A stretch of DNA of 64,000 nucleotides from the NCBI GenBank assembly GCA_930367205.1, contig OV884011.1, positions 118,913,866 to 118,977,865 on the forward strand, read 5' to 3'. Shown piece after piece: positions 47,701 through 59,399 of the stretch; the stretch's first letter is position 1, and each line of letters opens with the position of its first letter. The notes under the pieces are model-generated. The model searched no databases. It was not told the DNA's origin and worked only from the letters and a program-made list of their open reading frames with translations. The stretch is from Acanthosoma haemorrhoidale. Lineage: Eukaryota > Arthropoda > Insecta > Hemiptera > Acanthosomatidae. A program made the position numbers and the translations under genes.

Positions 47701-50700
47701 ACCAATTGGTGAAATTATTTAAAATTTGAAACTTTGGATGACTTGAATTATATAATTTAGTATTCTATAGCTACTATTTTGTTTTTTAGTCCATCTGGTG
47801 TAAAATCTATTTCTCTCTAAAATGATATTTATTTCTAATCTTAATCTAAATCTAATCTTAATGTGTTGTCTTTCACAACATAGAAGCAATTGTAAAAATT
47901 CAAAGAATTGAAATGTCACAGCTTTAGCCAATCACAGTATTATTCTACGACATGCTTTTGACTTTGACAAGCTAAAAATTATCGGAAAAGAAGATAACAG
48001 ATCTCATATACTTTTAGAATCAATTCTCATAACCAAAATTTTATATAGACATCCTTCAATATAACAAATATTACTTTATACAATATTTACTTTGTATGAG
48101 CTGTTAAAGACATAAACATTTGATAACCAAATTTTCATTAATCACCAAAATCACATCCAAAATGTTGATAAAAAAAATTCAATTGCTAACCAATATTCAT
48201 TTATTTTAAAACAAATTTTATTATTGTAGTAACAAAAATGGATTTAAATTCTAAAATTTTGTAAATGCAATTGTTAAAATTACTTATAATTACTCATTAT
48301 TGCCATTAAGTGTGTATTTAAATATCAGTAGTATACCAGACAGGTGATTAACCCAGAGCCGGAGGTCTTATAATTTGAGCAAATGGCTCCCTGTGGTCCC
48401 CAGGGTGGAGAAATGATTCCCCCTTGATTTAGAATGTGATAACATCAAGAGCACATGCTAACAGGTTAGTTAGTTCCCTGAAATGAAGGCTATCTAGTAT
48501 TATGAAAAATTCTTACACAGCTACCCCAAATTATGTAGTAATTAAATTGACGGCACAAAGTTTCAAGAAGGAAAAGTTAATAAGGTTGTTGCTGTTGTTA
48601 ATAGACAGCGCTAAGGTAATTACACTACTTTAGAAAAAAAAAGTGGAGCACTTCAAAAATCTACTTATTACTACGTTTCCCCTCAAAGAAACCCTGTGAA
48701 AGATTAATCAAAAACAAATTAAACTTGAATTGAAAAAGTAATAACTCAAACTTGTAAATTTAACGTTTTTTGTTAATGCCTGTTACCACCTCTAGCTCTA
48801 ATGACTTCTCCCATCCTTCTTGGCATATTCCTTACTAATTAAGTTCAAAGCTTCTTGGGTTCATGTCTCCTATTCTGCCACTAGAGAATGCCTCAGCTCT
48901 CCTAACGATCTATCTAAGTAGGACCCTTTTTAATCGTCTTCCAAGCTCATCCCAGAGGTGCTCAATTGGATTATTGTACATGATAGGAGGTGTAAACAAG
49001 CAGTGTTGCATTGTCAAAAACAAAAATTAAATAGTGTGAATAGGATAATGAACAAATCTCTATAAAAGATGTAGAGATCTATTTTTGTCTCCTAAGAGAT
49101 TGCTCCCTAAACCATTACTGTGCCCCCTTTTTCTTGTAACACATTGTAACATTCTTCCACCAATGTTACATTGTGCGCAGCACTAACCAGGTAACTAGAC
49201 TCATTTCTGACTGGAATCCATCTGAGGCATAGAGCGAAACATGGTACTCGCCTAAAAACATTACGTCTTTCCAGCCATTTTCATTTCAGTCCAATTCAAG
49301 TGTTCTCAGGCAAATTCCGTCTAGGCTTACAAATGATCTATAGTGGCCCTGTGGGTGGCTTCTGAGATTGCAAATTCATTACAGCAAATCTTCTGTGAAC
49401 AGTTTCAGCACTTACTGTTACAACTCAAACAGTCCAAAATCTTTGAATTGTCTCAGAGATGACATGTCTCATTGATTCCAGAGAGTCTGCATCATCATAA
49501 ATCAGATTACAAAGAGTTTGTATCATTATTAATCAATCATCCAATGGTCCTGTTCCTCTTGGCCAGTCTATCCTCCCCTTCAAATGCACAGATCGGTCTC
49601 TTAGTACCCATGGATTTCAGTTTCTGACAAACCTATGCTGTGTGTTGTTGACTCCTCCCCTCTTCAATTAATACTAAAACATGTTTGACAGTAATCACCA
49701 TTTTTAGTAACAAGACTTTTATTTTTATTTTTAAGAGAATTACTGACATAAATGTGGATAAATTAATTTTTCAATAAAGGCTTATGTTTGTGTTTACACA
49801 CTGCAACCAGATTGGATTAAACTGCACGAGAAATAATTATTTATGACAAAATTAAAATCCCTACCCTTTCAAGATTTTCCTGATATGCTTATCAATCAAT
49901 AAATAAAAAGCCATTCACAAAATGTTTAATGGTGAATTACTTTGCTACCATTTTACTATTTAAAAAAAAAAACTGTTAAAGGCAAGAAGCTTTTGACTAT
50001 AGCTCACTCATTGAAAACTAATCTTTATCATAGGTTAAGAATAATATTTCCCAGGCTCCATAAAATGTTACTGACTGAGAGCTTTTCACAACTCTAAGTT
50101 GTTGTCCTCAGGTCTACTGAGTGTACCAATCTTAGCATAAAATTGCCTCTTCCAAACAGCACCAAATTACATAATTAGTTATTAATTTTGCATATATTTT
50201 ATTATTTTAATAACTATTATTTAGTGATGTGTTTAAATTATTACCTTTTGTAAATGTACAAATCCCTATAGATCTTGAGAGATTCTGAACCAATGGGGTT
50301 ATGTTGAAATACTTTATTTAGTGTTTTATTTGTTTTCAAAATCCTGAGATAACCCAAAGAAAAATGAAATTATTTAAAACAAAATATCAACAACTTTTAA
50401 TATACAATCAAAATATTACTTACTTTTTACAAGGCTGGGCATAGTTTTCCTCTGTTTTTTTGGAATTTTTGCTATCTTGATTTGTTCTAAACAGTTGAAT
50501 AGGAGGACGGCAAGTAATTTTATACTCACACCTTTCAAAAGTTTTAAGGCTACACAAGTATTAAAAGAAATTTTTTAAAAAATTACAGGTAAACCACAAT
50601 TAATTTTGTTTTCATACCTTTGACTCTGGTTTGGCTTACAAGATTTTACTTTTAGATAAGGAGTATGAGGAGAAAAGAACTCTGCTATGAGCTGGTAGGA

Positions 50701-50846
50701 ACTGTCAACTAAAATGCTAAAAATATAGATGCTACCAATTGGTTTACCATTTATAATAATATATCAATTTGTACATTAATTTACCTTGTAACCGACTTAA
50801 TATAGTATTGTTCACATATCTTTTTATTCCCAGCTCTCTCTTCCAT
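41707..50846 (-). CDS. Uncharacterised basic 518-aa protein, 5 exons
   Basis: Not recognised. Exons: 50846-50785 (ATG), 50701-50618, 50549-50424, 43171-43051 and 42870-41707 (stop). All junctions are GT-AG, phases match at each join (2, 2, 2, 0), and one frame stays open through 1557 bases, which argues for a real gene although the long last exon alone looks like a simple ORF. The N-terminal 130 residues look folded (SYQLIAEFFSPHTPYLKV, KTFERCEYKITCRPPIQLF) and then comes LARKNLERAIAAYNANREE, a probable helix. The C-terminal 388 residues are rich in Lys, Asn and Ser and probably disordered, with basic patches at about 243-253 (RRIERRIKEKK) and 438-444 (KDKKKRV) that could be nuclear signals, and an acidic stretch at about 304-315. 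No signal peptide or membrane segment. Intron 3 (7.3 kb) is full of repeats. It is divergent from the gene at 51282. Confidence 0.8.
43230..44060 (+). repeat. Dispersed repeat with three tandem body units
   Basis: Head at 43230-43275 (GAAACCCTTATGTTTTCACC). Body units are marked by GATTAATAATATGTAATTTT-type motifs at 43467, 43711 and about 43908, and by GATATTTTGCAT-type motifs at 43557, about 43787 and 43987. Unit length is therefore about 200-245 bases with diverged copies. Lies in intron 3 of the 518-aa gene, beginning only about 60 bases from exon 4. Confidence 0.75.
45410..45600 (+). repeat. Dispersed AT-rich repeat copy (head plus part of one body unit)
   Basis: AAGTTTTCACTTGGTCTGTCTGTCGG head followed by AAATAAAACCAAACCCATGAAA and TAGTAATTAAAAAATAAAT, in the same order as at 43.2-43.7 kb. 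Confidence 0.65.
46351..46387. repeat. Imperfect hairpin
   Basis: CTATACTTCATC and GATGAGGTATAG pair at 11 of 12 positions around a 13-base loop. Confidence 0.75.
46430..46720 (+). repeat. Dispersed AT-rich repeat, body unit
   Basis: TATTTTGCATGGAAGTTTTT, GATGCTAAAAATAAGACCA, AAATATTTCCTTACCATATTA, GATATCAAATAAAAGATCTTG, CTGATTAATAATATATTATG and ACCCTTAATTGTGTGATGCAT follow the unit order seen at 43.5-44.0 kb. Confidence 0.7.
47264..48037. mobile_element. Inverted pair of Penelope-like retroelement 3' fragments (GIY-YIG endonuclease)
   Basis: The segments 47264-47430 and 47865-48030 are inverted repeats of each other (shared AATTGATTCTAAAAGTATA, AGATCTGTTAT, TGTGATTGGCTAAAGC). Both encode the same protein piece reading outward. 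The right arm (plus) gives SQHRSNCKNSKN, then VTALANHSI, HAFDFDKLKIIGKEDNRS and LLESILI. The left arm (minus) gives GKCYIGKTPQTLRNRL, SQHRTNCKTTRI and a shifted remainder. CYIGKT-(x)-R..L..H, then ALANH and FDFDKLKII, are typical of the GIY-YIG endonuclease at the C-terminus of Penelope-like elements. The centre holds a perfect palindrome (47697-47714) and a nine-base-stem hairpin (47653-47675). Stops and frameshifts show it is dead. No reverse transcriptase part is visible. Confidence 0.75.
47697..47714. repeat. Perfect 18-base palindrome
   Basis: TTTCACCAATTGGTGAAA, near the centre of the Penelope-like inverted pair; a second hairpin, CAACTATTT-gtcat-AAATAGTTG, is 20 bases to its left. Confidence 0.9.
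48740..49700 (-). pseudogene. Decayed Tc1-type transposase
   Basis: Minus-strand translation gives scattered pieces of a Tc1-type transposase in the right order: KRPICAFEGEDRLAKRNRTI near 49600, a VHRRFAV piece near 49400, GKDVMFLGEYHVSLYASDG near 49280-49220 (the position of the first Asp motif, now degraded), FDNATLL near 49010 (decayed DNA-R-H motif), and NPIEHLWDELGRR at about 48973-48937, which is the strongest piece and carries the catalytic Glu in the third motif. Many stops. I did not find matching terminal repeats. Lies in intron 3 of the 518-aa gene. Confidence 0.75.
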
Positions 50847-51281
50847 TTTTATTGAACACAAATTGTCTACATTTCATTTTTTTTTTTAATGAGACTAATC
50901 AGGAATGAGCTAATAAAATTAAAACCTTTTATTCATATTTGCCGCCATAATTAGTAAAGGTTATGAGCAGATTCTATAAGTTGTTTTATTCCTAATGTCA
51001 TGAATTCTACCTCCCAACGCCGCACTGTGACGTCACTTCCTTGAATGTGTCAAACTCAGTCTGGTTTATCGCAAATCTTGTGACATGGTTCTGTGCTGGT
51101 GGTTAAGCTATGGGTTGCCTTTTATGAACTCGTGTTTTCTTTAATTCTCTTAATAATTATAAAAGGAAGTGTCCTCGCTGATTTGACGGGCAATATTTTT
51201 TTTTATAATTTAGAACAGTTTCCGATCTAGGAATAATTTCCATTTAGGGAAAACGGGTAAATTCGTTAATAAGAAAAGGAT
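50847..51281. promoter_or_regulatory. Short bidirectional promoter interval
   Basis: 435 bases separate the divergent starts at 50846 (minus) and 51282 (plus). The interval is locally less AT-rich around 51010-51140 and contains ACTGTGACGTCACTTCC (51025-51041), in which TGACGTCA is a perfect CRE/ATF-type palindrome with an adjoining ACTTCC Ets-like core. That is a common layout for TATA-less bidirectional promoters. The function is inferred from position and motif only. Confidence 0.55.
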
Positions 51282-52549
51282 ATGTCGGACCGAGAGAGCG
51301 GAGACGATCAACCTCAGGGTCAAAGTAAGTAATCAGTCTTTTATCTACTGTTTTCTCAATTATGACAGTCTTAGGTTATTTGAAAATTTCTTAACAGCAC
51401 CTATCCAGGGGTTTGAAAATCCTTCATCAGTTTCAAGATGGCGTTCTATATTCTATTTTGTTCAAATGTAATGATATTGTTTCTATTTGTGCCCCTATTT
51501 ATTTATGGTACTGTCAAGAAGTCTAAGAATCTGTATTTTTTTAGCTTGAAAGATGGAAAACAAAGTTTTCTATAATGAATTGAGAATGTGACAAATTCTT
51601 GAAAATTGCTTTTTAATCCTACTAATGCCTTAAATGGTGAACAAGACAGTTTTGTTTACAGATGTATAAATGCCTAATGAATAATAGTTTAAATAAATAC
51701 ATCACTCCCTTCCCTAATCACAAATCAACCTCTGCTGCTTATTTGAAGATATGTTATTTTTTTTAATTTCTTCTCCCATTCAGGCTCTACATTGTTATAT
51801 TTCATGGACTTCTTAGATTGTATCAGCTTTTAAAATAATCATAACTTTTTGACAGTGAAGTTGGTCATGGATTACTATATACCAGGTTATATTGTCCTGA
51901 GGGGAATACATGAAGCCTATTTTGAAAATTTTGTGTTTGGTTTTAGTAATGAATCTTACTTATTTTTAACGTTTGTGTGATATTTTTTCTCTTTGTGAGA
52001 AACATATTAGCACTAGTTATCACTTGATTTATCAGTTAAACAGCCATCTCTATCTTGAACAATTCACTTTTTATGATTCCTATTATTCATTGATATTTTA
52101 TTTACTTTGACCTCAGTCAATTTTCAAGAGGATAATTTTAATTAAATTTTTTCTTTGATTGTGCAAATCACAAAGCACAGTATATTTAGGTTTATTTCAG
52201 ACAAGAGTAATAACTACTTTATCATCTCCTATATTTGTGAAGAGAAATATATAATTTATTGTAATTAAAGATTTTTAGAAATGGAATTTATTAGTAGAGA
52301 CCACAGAGTTCAGTAGTTGATAGGTTACTGAGTTATTCTTTGTAAAGATGTTCCATAAAATCCTTTAACATTTGCAATACAGTTCAGAGATGATAGTTTA
52401 CTTCAATTTTCAGCAGGAAAACTAAATATTAACCAGTAAATCAATTTCATCCTTTTCTCACCTATTAACAAAATCATATTTTGTTTTAGATAAATATCAT
52501 GGCCAAGGAAGTGGGCTCGAAGGTTCCGGCAATCCAGTCTTTGATTCGG
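51282..52549 (+). CDS. 5' end of an unidentified gene, first two coding exons
   Basis: Exon 1 is 51282-51324 (ATG preceded by an in-frame TAA; donor A|GTAAGTAA) and exon 2 is 52490-52549 (acceptor TTTTGTTTTAG; donor G|GTAAGTTT). The join is in frame and yields 34 residues beginning MSDRESGDDQPQGQ and including GSGLEGSGNPVFDSG, then one base of the next codon. Strong splice sites, a good start context and the bidirectional promoter support it. The peptide is Gly/Asp/Ser-rich and probably disordered; I do not recognise the protein. The next exon needs to start in phase with two bases; I did not find a convincing one before the window end, so the intron exceeds 11 kb or later exons were missed. 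Confidence 0.65.
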
Positions 52550-53049
52550 GTAAGTTTAGTTTTCTTACTTACCCTTATATATTTTGATTTAGTGGCTGAC
52601 TGTCAAGAGAGTGAGAAAACTGTTTCGGTTCTTAAATTTAATTATTTCAAAAGTGCTTTCTCACAATTATATTGAATAATTTGTAATGCTGAAAATCTTA
52701 CTAAATGTTATTGTTTATATTCCTTTAAGGATAAATGAATTTTTCTAATAAATAAAATCTGAGAAGTGGTTTTGTTTTTAATATTAGAGTAATAGTAAAC
52801 ATTTTTTGGTTGATATATGAAGGTGTCGGTGCCATAACCACTTTTTATATTAGGGTGAGCCCTATCCCCTGGGCTCGTGCATCCCGTCCTTAGTTCATAC
52901 ATTTTCAATCGTAAACCATTCAACAGTTGTGGTCGTTAGTCATACCTCTTTACATTGTAGTTCTAATGACGTAGAAAGGGCCAACTTCAATGTATGTTTT
53001 ATTTTATTCCAAATAAATAAATGAGTTTAATGGAGGGTAAAAATCATAA

Positions 53050-53720
53050 CCAGCATCCTCAATTTTTAAGTAGGGGTTAACAATCTCCCTCGCTAACCTA
53101 CTTAAAATCCTAAAAAAATTAATCAAGAGTAATACATAACACAATTAAGAATTTCACAACAGACTCTGAAGCTATTTTATTGACAGTTTTAATGGCTTTT
53201 GTAATAATAATCCATTAAAGCCCAACATAATGGATATATTATTAATCAGGGATGTCGAGATCTTCAATTTTATATCTTATTTAATATGATAAGAATTAAG
53301 AAGTTACTTGTTTTTAATTACAAGCAACTGATTAATAACTGGCCTTCATTACTTTTATGTTTAACATTTCTTGGGTATCAAATAAAAGTTGTTAATGAAA
53401 TATCACTCCTCTATATGAAACTACCATTGCTAAAAAAATTGAACTTTTGATGACAGTTTAGGTAGGTAATTTTGTGTAGTTATAGGCCTCTGAAGCCTCA
53501 ACACATATGACATGTTATTTTCTAGAACCTCGATTTCGATAGGCTGTTTTATTTTGAGCCTCATTTATGACAAAATGAAACTATCATGCAAAATCTTATG
53601 TTCTAAAAATAACACTGGTTGAACTAAAGTTGTTAATGACAGTTTTAATGATTTTTTGCATACAATAGTAATAAACTACTGTTGTTAATATAGGGTGTTA
53701 AGGTATTTTGTTTATTTTAT
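53050..53720 (-). repeat. Dispersed AT-rich repeat, minus-orientation copy
   Basis: Reverse of the unit order at 46.4-46.7 kb: ACACAATTAAGAATTTC, AATCCATTAAAGCCCAACAT, ATTATTAATCAGGGATGTCG, AGATCTTCAATTTTATATC, GTATCAAATAAAAGTTG, ending AAACTATCATGCAAAATC and a second partial unit to about 53720. Confidence 0.7.
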
Positions 53721-54394
53721 ACTCTACTTAAAAGTTATATGTATTTTTCTTAATAATACCTAATTAATTGTTGACACTTATTAATTTTTATGATTTCCCA
53801 TTATCAAATGAGATTCTCATGTTGTGAGCTTTATCAGTGGACCCGCAATGACACCACAGTCAAACAGGTAAAATCAAAACTATCATTACCCGGTTTCACA
53901 GAAGATTCCTGGTATTTAACTGAAACCCTCTTCTGTGTCATATTTATCTGCATGTGTAAAATCCTGCCTTATAAGTATGAATCATAACATTAACTTTTTT
54001 TTTTTAACCTGTAATCAAAGTGGCAGTCTTAAACAAAACAATTACTAGAACTCTGCACATTAAAAAAGTAATTCATTATGAATCAACCTATTCAACTTAA
54101 AACTGATAGCTTAATACTGAAGTCTCATTGGTATTTAAGATTACACCTTGAATGGAAACAGAAAAGAAGAAAATAATATATTAATAATTATAAAATGTAT
54201 GTACTATATTATTCCCAGATCAGGAGCATAATAGAAAATTAGTGTTCCTGTTGAGGCGCCATAGAGTTTGTTCACAAGGTCGGTAGGTCCTTTTTTCATG
54301 GTCTTAGTATGTCTGTCGGCATGTTAGTTGTGGTTTGTTCTTGCTATGTCCACATCCATGTGTAAATGTTTAGTAATGGTAATTATTCACTGAA

Positions 54395-54475
54395 GAAAAA
54401 CTATGGTGACAGAGCTGGATTAAAACCCAGGATGTAATCTTTGATCAGGTGCTTTTTTAACTAGACTATTTCTAT
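54395..54475 (-). repeat. Possible diverged tRNA-derived SINE
   Basis: Minus strand has CATCCTGGGTTTTAATCCAG, a weakened B box, with CTAGTT some 45 bases upstream, similar in layout to the element at 15190-15275. Confidence 0.3.
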
Positions 54476-55639
54476 TTAAAACAGTGGGCTAACATACCGC
54501 AACCAATATTTGATATTGATTAAATAAATTCTAGGGTCAAAAGAGTTTTTACATTTACTAACCAAATGCTTCGTAGTATCATAGTTTTGATCAGAAACAG
54601 AATCAGCTCTATGTTTAAAAATTATTATAAAACATCTTAAACCCTAGTTAAGTAGGATTTTGTTAGTTTTAAGTTTTTTAAATAATTGGCAGCCTATTTT
54701 GGCCAGTTCTGAGGAAAGGAATTAGGACTTGATGTCTACTGGTAAATGAGCAGTAAGAAATAAAAGGATTGTCATTGAAATGATCATCTATACATCACTG
54801 CTGACCAATTACTGCTTTATTTATTGTATTTCTTTCCTCCAGTCTAAGAATGGAACCTATTTGAATATAAGTTCTGCCTTCTCCATGTAGCCTGTCAGCA
54901 GGCCTTTCTGCCCATGAATCCACTGCGGTGCAACTTTCTGGTGTAGAAAAGTTAGTTATACTAACTCATTTGAGTTGTTTGTGTTGGTGGATGAAAGTAA
55001 ATAGGTAGAAAAAGTTTCTTATAAGTCATCCAAAGACCTCTGATTGGTTCTGTGCAAACTTGCCAACTTGAAAAATGTGCCGATGTGTTTTCTCAAAGTT
55101 AATATATATTAATATTACCGATGTCTAGTTTTAGTATTAAAATGGCCTAGTTGCATTATTAGTTTTTATTTTTTCTAATATTGTTTCAAATTTAAAAACA
55201 CTAAAAATCAAACTGTTGAGGATCTGTCAACATTATGTATTTTAATTAGTAGAGTAAAATATTTTTCTTGATTGATAGATTATATTATTCTGATATAAAT
55301 TATCTTTTTGTTATGATGGTCATCGAATATCGTGCATACTAAATCAATACTCGCAACCTTTATACTTCTGAATCTTCTACTCCGTAAAACTGGACACAAT
55401 ACACAATAGTAATATATATTCTAAAACAATTTGTTCGGAAGTGACATACTAATCACCATTGGTGGATGAGGAAATTGCTATTTTGACCTTTTGTTTACAA
55501 TATTACTTTCTGTAATCATAAAAACTCAGAGGTAAATTTAATACAAAGATTTTGTTTTGAACTCAAACTGCAGATAATCAGCATACCAAACTATTTGATT
55601 TTTGCTAAAGTTAAACTATTATTGTTTTTAGAATTTCAT

Positions 55640-56250
55640 TGTTTTTTTTGAAAACCAGAAACTCTTATATTTTCACTCCGAGCCTCGCCTATTTTAGTCT
55701 TTGCCTCAGCTCACCCTTCTAGCTAGAAACAAAAATTTACAAGGTGGTCTTATTTTGTACAAGAAAATTCTAGGCATTGCCATAAAACATAAGTAATTTT
55801 TATTAGTTATTTAATTAATAATAAGTATTACAGAAATATTTTTCTATTGAGTAGGGTGTCGAACTGATGATCTTAATGTTGTGATTAGTAATTTGTGTTC
55901 TGTTTTACTGTAATTACCAAAGTCATGAGAAGTGTAGTTATCATCGTTTTCCTAACTTTAGCCTTTACCTAAAACAACAGTGTTTTGTAGAGGCTTGATT
56001 TTCATAGCACACAGAAGGGCTATGTTTCAATAATGCTTAAACTAAAACCATTGCCATGAAAAATAATGAATGTGTTTAAAAATAATTTTATAAAATAAAA
56101 ATTTGCAATTATTAATTAATTACTTGAAATTAAAAACTAAATATTTTCTTATCACATTTAGTTGAGTGACAAATTAATGAGCTCAGAATTGTGATTAATA
56201 ATTTTTATTATCTGTTTAGGGTTTTATTGGACTATTATAACAAATAATCA
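55640..56250 (+). repeat. Dispersed AT-rich repeat, two units
   Basis: Head at 55648-55690 (GAAAACCAGAAACTCTTATA, TTTCACTCC) then TAATAATAAGTATTACAG, GGGTGTCGAACTGATGATC, GTGATTAGTAATTTGTG; a second body unit at 56040-56240 with AACCATTGCCATGAAAAATA, TTACTTGAAATTAAAAACTA and TGTGATTAATAATTTT. Confidence 0.65.
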
Positions 56251-58439
56251 TTAATGTTGTAAGTGTATCATGCTTAACTTGAATTATGAAGTTTGACATA
56301 AGGAGAAATTTATAATAATTTCTTTCGAAGACCCAGTTTATACAGCGCAATGAGTCTTCTCCAACAATTCTGTTAAAGTTTAATTCTGATAGGGTTCTAA
56401 ACTCACATCTTTCTGATGTCTGCAGCTTTATTATATTAGTCAGAAAAGGGGTATGGTTTGGTCTCTCATCGTAGGTGTGTTTATTATTTCCTCCTTTTTG
56501 TTTAAATTATTGGGATTAAGGTAATCAATCTCAATGCTTTTTATTTTTATAGGCTGTTACTGGCTAGAAAGGAGGTTAAGTTAATGGTGGCATCTTGATA
56601 TATTTCAGTAAAGTGTTAATAGTTACTTTCCTTGTATGCTACACATTTTTTGCGCCTGATTTTTAGTTTCTCTTAATTCTTCCACATTCCAGCCTATATA
56701 TTCCCAAATGATATTTCATTTCAAGATGTCTTTTGGTGGAGAGATTTGTCTATTTATAGAGTTATGGTTTTTTAATGCAACTCTTTTTCCTAATTTTTTA
56801 TTACTTTATGTTAGCCATAGTTGCATATCACTTTGAAAAAAAAATCGTTGTTATAAGATTAGATAAGTAAGAGCAACCCTGTCATGCCTTAAGTGATAAA
56901 TGAGATTGTAATTGTGAAGAATTCTTCAATTTACCTTAATTGAATTGATACAAATATCATGAATGCCATCTAAATCAATTAAAATTCTCCATGAAACACT
57001 CTAAAAAATTAAAGATATCCCATCGCCCAAGTATTTCATTTTTCCTTGTTTTATTTCAAATTTGAGAGCTTTCAAACAATATAATATTATGTTTTAATTT
57101 AATTTGATTTATTTTAAGATTTAATCTATTATCTGAGGTTTATAGGTTCTTGTTAATATAAAAAGAAAACTCTGGCTAAAGGAAAATCAGATTTTACAAA
57201 ATTTACACTCATTTTATTTAAATACACTACTACACTTACAATATTTTCAACAAATTTTATAATTTACCTTAATATTTAATTCTAGAATGGCCAGATTTAC
57301 TATTTTGTATACATTATTATTCTTGTTGGTTTAATTTAGCTTGGTTTGCCATGTTTCCAATAATTATCTATTCAATCCTTCTTCTCTGGATAAAATTATT
57401 CTTCCTAATAATTTTCTTCCACGTTCCTGTTCAATATTATATAAAAATTGTTCATTTTCTTCAAATTTCAATACTTTGCCTCATGCTTTCACTGAATGAA
57501 TAATGCTATACATCTTCATTCTATCAGAGCTGGCTAACAACTGGGCTTTTCCCTACTTTTTCTCATCTTCCCCACTCTTTCCACTGGTCATTTGCCGCTC
57601 TTCTCTCAAATTCAAATGTCTAATATCACAACAATATATTGTCATATTAAACTGCATTCCCAAGGTACATGGTAGCTAAATTCTTCATTGCACATTAGGT
57701 GTATATATAAATAAAAGTAAGTAATTATAAAGTTCACATTTAGGGAAATTTTTATTTTAATAAGATCCATTAATTTACTCAGCTAGAGTAGAAATAAAAC
57801 TGCTTCTCTAACATGTAAACAATGTTAGAGTAACTCTACTTCACTTCCTGGCCTTTAATTAATGAACTATAATCCAAAAATTGACTGAATAAAAAACTAA
57901 ATCAGCTCCCATTATAAATCTTTTAATTGACCTCAAGATTATCGTACAATCTCGTCCAAATATAATCAAATAGATTTGGAAATATTTTTTATTTTAATTG
58001 AGATATATACGCTCATTTTTATATTTATATTTAGTTGATTTCATCTCGTTAAATTATTGATGATACTAAATCTAGTAAATGGTTGAATGAATCGGCAGTC
58101 TTATATCTTGTACTTGAGAGGATTCTCGTATAGATCTTGAACCAAGTAAGCAGACAATCCATGGATGTCCCTTCACCAAAGCTAATCCCTATTCCAGGCT
58201 CATATTTCTCAATATTCTTCCCCTGATATCTCTGCCACTCTATGTAGTGGTGCATTTTAAACACATTTAGGAACTTTTTCTAATCGTTTGTCTAATAAAT
58301 AGCAGATTGAATAGAATGAATTACTCAACTCATGACTATTATAAAGTGTACTGCACATATAAGGTAACTAGCATTCATTTATATCATCTTGGGGGACAGG
58401 AATTATTCAGGTTAATTATGTTTTTTTCATTTGATGTTT

Positions 58440-59000
58440 CTATCTATCCTTTAATGCGACCTGACTTAAGCAACTGAATCAATTAACCTGTCCAAATGCT
58501 TCAGTTAGGGTTGATTAGAGCAGAAAGGTTTAATCAGTAGTTTTACTCACGTAAGTGGCACTTAGTCTCAACAACATTTTCAAAGTTAGGATCAGTCAAA
58601 TTTACCATTTGCCATATTTCCATGGTGGGATACTCATTTCCAATCTGTTCCTTTTGTATTCGTATGATATGCCTATACTCATCCTTCAACTTTCCTCTAT
58701 GAATTTGCTAAAGATACTCTCTTCCAATGCTGACCTCATTATCGCTTCCCAAGCTTTGCAGGAACCCCTCGACATTTTAGAATCATAAATGTCAAAACTC
58801 AGCTGTCTAAATGGGGAATTAAAAGTGAATGATGTTAAATCCTCTCATGTCATCTTCACCCTCCATCGCTCCTGTCCATCAGTTTTGCTTTTCAACCAAT
58901 CGTTCTTGTTAAATCCCAGACAACCTATCTAGACAAGCGACTCACATTATATCCAAACAACAAACATGATTCCAACTATTTCTTTGCCTCATGGATAATC
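58440..59000 (+). pseudogene. Jockey-type LINE reverse transcriptase fragment, decayed
   Basis: Pieces across frames in the proper order for a jockey-clade reverse transcriptase: GGILISNLFLLYSYDMPI (from the GVPQGSVLGPLL/YTxDLP region), FAKDT near 58706 (a decayed FADDT, catalytic box), NADLIIASQALQEPLDIL, then LKVNDVKSSHVIFTLHRS and CPSVLLFNQ (the LKxNxxKSxHVxFT block). Stops and shifts throughout. It is a different lineage from the LINE at 29 and 63 kb, judging by the different wording of the KS-HV block. Confidence 0.7.
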
Positions 59001-59399
59001 GTTCTAAGATAACAATATAAAACAAGAGACTGGTGTACAAAACGATACTCCAACCTACCTGTTTTAACAGAATAGAATTCCGGTGGAGTGCCAAACCCTC
59101 CAATATTTTTCAGTGTCATATATAGTGTATTATTGAAAAATTCTATGTACAATAAACTATATAAAAATAGCAGAGAAGGAGAAAAAGGGGAGTATATATA
59201 TAGGATCCACGAGGTGCAGTTTTAGTTTACATAGATATATTCCTTACAAGATTCTATTTATTTTTAAAATTAAATAATTCTATTCAAAATAATAAAAGGG
59301 ATTTTGATAAAAAATACAACAGGAAGTAACACTGGTCTACAGAGGTGAGAAAAGAAATCTAAGAGCAACGCTCATCCTTTACCAACCTTCCTAAAACAT

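Larger units (their letters stand above)
43172..50423. other. Intron 3 of the 518-aa gene
   Basis: 7.25 kb intron made largely of old repeats: dispersed-repeat copies at 43.2-44.06, 45.4-45.6 and 46.4-46.7 kb, the Penelope-like pair and the Tc1 remnant. No additional exon seen. Confidence 0.7.

Noticed and set aside
53790..53987. Possible third exon of the gene at 51282 (CAG|GTAAAA at about 53869)
   Set aside because: The phase required after exon 2 runs into a stop, and the acceptor is weak.
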